From the NCBI GenBank assembly GCA_947629995.1, contig CANRFX010000049.1, forward strand, positions 1-8,575: a stretch of DNA of 8,575 nt, written 5' to 3'. Below are positions 5,997-8,575 of this stretch, one piece after another. Under the pieces are notes generated by a model, which was not told the origin of the DNA, searched no databases, and worked only from the letters and a program-made list of their open reading frames with translations. The DNA comes from an uncultured Clostridia bacterium (GTDB taxonomy: Bacteria; Bacillota; Clostridia; TANB77; CAG-508). Position 1 is the first letter of the stretch; every line of letters starts with the position of its first letter. The translations under genes were made by a program, and so were the position numbers.

Positions 5997-6909
5997 GGTA
6001 ATTGTAATATGTGGTCCAACTGCTTCTGGGAAAACAGGTTTATCAATTGAACTTGCAAAAAAAATAAATGGAGAAATTGTGTCTTGTGATTCAATGCAAA
6101 TTTATAAGGAAATGAATATTGGAACAGCAAAAGTAACAAAAGAAGAAATGCAAGGGATAAAACATTATTTAATTGATTTTGTTTCACCAGAAGAAAGATA
6201 TAGTGTAGCAGATTACAGAAAAGATTCAAAAAAAGCAATAAAAAAAATCATAGAAAAAGGTAAAGTCCCAATAGTAGTAGGAGGCACAGGACTTTATATT
6301 GATAGCTTAATTTATGAAATAGATTATCAAAATATCGAATTTAATCCGAATTACAGAAAAGAATTAGAAGAAAAAGTAAAAACAGAAGGCTTAGAAAAGA
6401 TATATCAAGAAGCAAAAAAAATAGATCCTTTAGCAATACAAAAAATAAGTCCAAATGACGAAAAAAGGATCCTTAGAATATTAGAAATATATAATGCAAC
6501 TGGAAAAACAAAAACCGAGCAAGAGATAGAATCTAGAAAAAAAGTACCAGAATATGAATATTTAGTATATGCTTTAAAATGGGATAGAGAAGTACTATAT
6601 GAAAGAATAAATAAAAGAGTAGATAAAATGCTAGAACAAGGATTAATAGAAGAAGTAAAGACAATTTTAGAAAATTATAAAAATTTTCCTACAGCAATGC
6701 AGGCATTGGGTTACAAAGAAGTAGTAGAATATTTAGAAGGAAAAACATCAAAAGAAGAAATGTGTGATAAAATAAAAATGGAAACAAGAAGATATGCAAA
6801 AAGACAAATGACATGGTTTAGAAAAAACAAGCAAACAATATGGTTAGAAGCACAAGAAGAAAACATGCAAGAAAATATTAATAAAATAATAAAAGATTTT
6901 AATACTTAA
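5989..6909 (+). CDS. miaA: tRNA dimethylallyltransferase MiaA
   Basis: MiaA transfers a dimethylallyl group from dimethylallyl diphosphate to N6 of adenosine 37 in tRNAs reading codons that start with U, the first step toward ms2i6A. The 306-residue product has the usual length and all marks: P-loop GPTASGKT (9-16), DSMQIYK (34-40) for substrate tRNA and catalysis, NIGTAK shortly after, GGTGLYI (98-104), QALGYKE (238-244) and TRRYAKRQMTWFRKN (from 266). The start ATG 5989 has AGGAG at 5976-5980 and overlaps the stop of the upstream frameshifted gene by 8 nt, suggesting translational coupling. The enzyme modifies the base next to the anticodon and so affects frame maintenance in general; a specific link to the CGGA shifts is not shown, since neither CGG nor GGA starts with U. 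Confidence 0.97.
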   Translation: MDKVIVICGPTASGKTGLSIELAKKINGEIVSCDSMQIYKEMNIGTAKVTKEEMQGIKHYLIDFVSPEERYSVADYRKDSKKAIKKIIEKGKVPIVVGGTGLYIDSLIYEIDYQNIEFNPNYRKELEEKVKTEGLEKIYQEAKKIDPLAIQKISPNDEKRILRILEIYNATGKTKTEQEIESRKKVPEYEYLVYALKWDREVLYERINKRVDKMLEQGLIEEVKTILENYKNFPTAMQALGYKEVVEYLEGKTSKEEMCDKIKMETRRYAKRQMTWFRKNKQTIWLEAQEENMQENINKIIKDFNT

Positions 6910-6911
6910 GA

Positions 6912-6917
6912 GGGAGG
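6912..6917 (+). promoter_or_regulatory. Ribosome binding site that selects a TTG start
   Basis: GGGAGG lies 10 nt before TTG 6928 and only 3 nt before ATG 6921. The ATG opens a reading of just eight codons, and a TGA at 6922-6924 closes the adaptor frame upstream, so TTG is the only usable start near this site. Confidence 0.65.
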
Positions 6918-6927
6918 AAAATGAAGT

Positions 6928-8202
6928 TTGGAAGATACAAAAAATAAAATAAAAAAATCGTCAACTTCAAAAACAAATTCACAAGCAAAGAAAATTATAA
7001 TAGGAATTATTTTTATTGCTATTTTAATTTATATTCTTTGTACAATATTTTTTTTAATTAAACAGCCAACTAATATCTTTACAATAGAAAAAGGAAATTT
7101 GTATCAGGAAGAAACAAATATTGGATATGTAATAAGAGATGAACAAGTAGTACGTGGAGAAAATTACAAAAATGGTATGATGCAGATAAAATCAGAAGGA
7201 GAAAAAGCTGCAAAAGATGAAAACATATTTAGATATTACAGTTCTAATGAAGAAAATTTGAAGAAAAAAATAGAAGATTTAGATAATAAAATACAAGAGG
7301 TTATGATTAATGACACAAGTTTATTTTCGTCTGATATGAAATTATTAGAAAATCAAATTGATGAAAAAATGCAAGATATTAATCAGATTACAGATGTAGC
7401 AAAATTAGTTGAATATAAAAAAGAAATTAATAACTTAGTAACAAAGAAAGCTCAAATAGCAGGAAATTTAAGCCCTAAAGGCTCATATTTAAATCAATTA
7501 ATTGAAGAAAGAAAAGGGTATGAAAGTGAACTAAATTCTGGAGCAGAATATGTAAAAGCACCAAAAAGCGGAATTGTATCATATAAAGTAGATGGATTAG
7601 AAGAAACTTTAAATCCAAACAATTTCAGTTCATTAAGCAAAGAATATTTAGAGAGCTTAAATTTAAAAACGGGTAAAATAATTGCTACAAGTGAAGAAAG
7701 CGGTAAAATTATAAATAATTTTGAATGTTACATTGTAACAATATCATCTTCAGAAGAAGCAAAAAAAGCACAAGTAGGGCAAAGAGTAAATGTACGTTTG
7801 TCTAATAATGTCGAAATATCAGCTGAAATAACTAATATAATGAAGGAAGATGAAAATCAAATTGTAATTATTCTAAAAATTGAGGAACAAATAGCAGAAT
7901 TAATTAATTACAGAAAAATTACCTTTAATTTAATTTGGTGGAATGCTGAGGGCTTAAAAGTACCAAATCAAGCAATTGTTAAAATAGATGATTTAGATTA
8001 TGTAGTTAGAAATAGAGCAGGATATTTAAGTAAAATACTAGTAAAAGTAAAGAAACAGGGAGATAAATATTCTATTATTGATTCATATTCTACAGATGAA
8101 TTAACAAAATTAGGTTGGACAAGTGAAGACATCGTACAATACAATAAAATAGCACTATATGACGAAATTTTATTAAAACCAGATTTAAGTCAAATAGAAT
8201 AA
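6928..8202 (+). CDS. HlyD-like membrane-anchored adaptor protein
   Basis: The 424-residue product has a basic N-terminus, one membrane helix (23-44), an external beta portion, a Glu/Lys-rich coiled-coil region (about 105-190), then a biotinyl-lipoyl-like strand pair (VKAPKSGIVSYKVDG, 209-223) and a C-terminal beta-rich domain with VGQRVNVRLSN and KVPNQAIVKIDD. This order is that of HlyD/membrane-fusion adaptor proteins. In Gram-positive bacteria such proteins sit outside the membrane; no transporter partner gene is in the window, so an efflux role is not shown. It begins 18 nt after miaA and lies directly before sepF, which hints at a cell-envelope or division-related role, as an inference only. 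The start is TTG 6928; no in-frame Met lies in the first 60 residues. Confidence 0.75.
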   Translation: MEDTKNKIKKSSTSKTNSQAKKIIIGIIFIAILIYILCTIFFLIKQPTNIFTIEKGNLYQEETNIGYVIRDEQVVRGENYKNGMMQIKSEGEKAAKDENIFRYYSSNEENLKKKIEDLDNKIQEVMINDTSLFSSDMKLLENQIDEKMQDINQITDVAKLVEYKKEINNLVTKKAQIAGNLSPKGSYLNQLIEERKGYESELNSGAEYVKAPKSGIVSYKVDGLEETLNPNNFSSLSKEYLESLNLKTGKIIATSEESGKIINNFECYIVTISSSEEAKKAQVGQRVNVRLSNNVEISAEITNIMKEDENQIVIILKIEEQIAELINYRKITFNLIWWNAEGLKVPNQAIVKIDDLDYVVRNRAGYLSKILVKVKKQGDKYSIIDSYSTDELTKLGWTSEDIVQYNKIALYDEILLKPDLSQIE

Positions 8203-8207
8203 AAGTA

Positions 8208-8228
8208 TTACAAAAATGTTACAAAAAT
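8208..8228 (+). repeat. Two tandem copies of TTACAAAAAT
   Basis: TTACAAAAAT occurs at 8208-8217 and again at 8219-8228, an 11-nt period, one helical turn, 31 nt before the -35 box of the sepF promoter. It could be a regulator site or simply low-complexity A+T-rich sequence. Confidence 0.3.
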
Positions 8229-8258
8229 ATTAAAAATCAATAACATTAGCAAAAGGTA

Positions 8259-8287
8259 TTGACAATAAAGAAAAAAAAGTAGATACT
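8259..8287 (+). promoter_or_regulatory. Sigma-A-type promoter for sepF
   Basis: A consensus TTGACA (8259-8264) and GATACT (8282-8287) are separated by 17 nt, 38 nt before the sepF start. No terminator is seen between the adaptor gene and this promoter, so sepF may also receive read-through transcription. Confidence 0.7.
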
Positions 8288-8324
8288 TAAATAAACAAAG
8301 GAAGTAAATTTAGGAGGTTTTTTT

Positions 8325-8575
8325 ATGGCAGGAGCATTAATGGATAAAGTATGGGGATTATTCGGAATGGATACACAAGGAGCAGAAGACGAATACGAAG
8401 ATGAAAATGTATATGATTATGAAGATGAAGAGGAAGAAGTAGAGGAAAAGAAACTATTTGGAAGAAAAAACAAAGTGGTTCCTATGCCACAAGCAAATAC
8501 AAATGCGATTAAAATGGTAATATCACAACCTACTACATTTGAACAATCAGATGAAATTTGTAGCTTTTTAAAAGA
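8325..8575 (+). CDS. sepF: Cell division protein SepF, N-terminal part (cut by window end)
   Basis: SepF anchors and bundles FtsZ filaments at the division septum of Gram-positive bacteria. ATG 8325 follows a perfect AGGAGG (8312-8317) with 7-nt spacing. The visible 83 residues begin with an amphipathic membrane-binding helix (MAGALMDKVWGLFGM), continue with a strongly acidic linker (about 20-41) and KKLFGRKNK, and enter the core domain at about residue 62 (IKMVISQPTTFEQSDEICSFL), which is typical of the family. The remainder of the core lies beyond the window. A TTCGGA hexamer at 8361-8366 is read in frame as Phe-Gly with no shift, because here CGG is not in codon phase. Confidence 0.93.
   Translation, partial: MAGALMDKVWGLFGMDTQGAEDEYEDENVYDYEDEEEEVEEKKLFGRKNKVVPMPQANTNAIKMVISQPTTFEQSDEICSFLK

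Noticed and set aside
5840..6238. Minus-strand Leu/Phe-rich ORF over the miaA start
   Set aside because: It is antisense to the MiaA P-loop region and has no start signals.
8215..8247. Inverted repeat AATGTTA/TAACATT after the adaptor gene as a terminator
   Set aside because: The stem is only 7 bp with a 19-nt loop and no T-run follows.
8361..8366. TTCGGA in sepF as a fourth frameshift site
   Set aside because: The codon phase is TTC GGA, read as Phe-Gly, and the SepF frame continues intact; the C is the third base of the preceding codon.

Overview
The window is very A+T-rich (clearly under 30% G+C by eye), with strong GGAGG-type ribosome binding sites and TTGACA/TATAAT-type promoters. All real genes lie on the + strand. 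The gene set (TasA-like protein, HD-domain protein, SecD/SecF, MutL with an endonuclease domain, MiaA, HlyD-like adaptor, SepF) points to a low-GC Gram-positive bacterium, most likely an uncultured gut Clostridia/Firmicutes lineage. This placement is an inference from gene content; there is no rRNA gene here to test it.

Layout. (1) 1-492: the 3' part of a TasA/camelysin-like secreted protein, closed by a hairpin terminator. (2) 581-3431: a promoter, an HD-domain phosphohydrolase-like gene, secD and secF, then a second terminator. (3) 3478-8202: an extended -10 promoter, then mutL, a small four-helix membrane protein, miaA and an HlyD-like membrane-anchored adaptor in close succession. (4) 8259-8575: a promoter and the start of sepF, cut by the window end.

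Main observation. Two otherwise healthy genes can only be read by +1 frameshifting, and every shift is at the same tetranucleotide, CGGA. The HD gene needs two (C726 and C970) and the membrane protein before miaA needs one (C5873). In each case an in-frame CGG codon is followed by A, and skipping the C restores a GGA glycine codon and the proper frame. In the HD gene the restored glycines fall in motifs expected of the family (LGYTEH and IGNHDE). In the membrane protein the shift restores a fourth hydrophobic helix and a stop that overlaps the miaA start. A manual census of CGG in the window found no in-frame CGG in any gene that reads normally (about 2,300 codons), while all three in-frame CGG codons are shift sites. 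The simplest hypothesis is that CGG is unassigned in this organism and CGGA is decoded as glycine by a +1 shift or by a four-base-reading tRNA-Gly.

Secondary points. SecD and SecF are degenerate: the transmembrane aspartate motifs used for proton-driven function are not seen, and SecF ends after its fourth helix. MutL keeps every endonuclease motif but has a repetitive charged linker. The HlyD-like gene appears to start at TTG.
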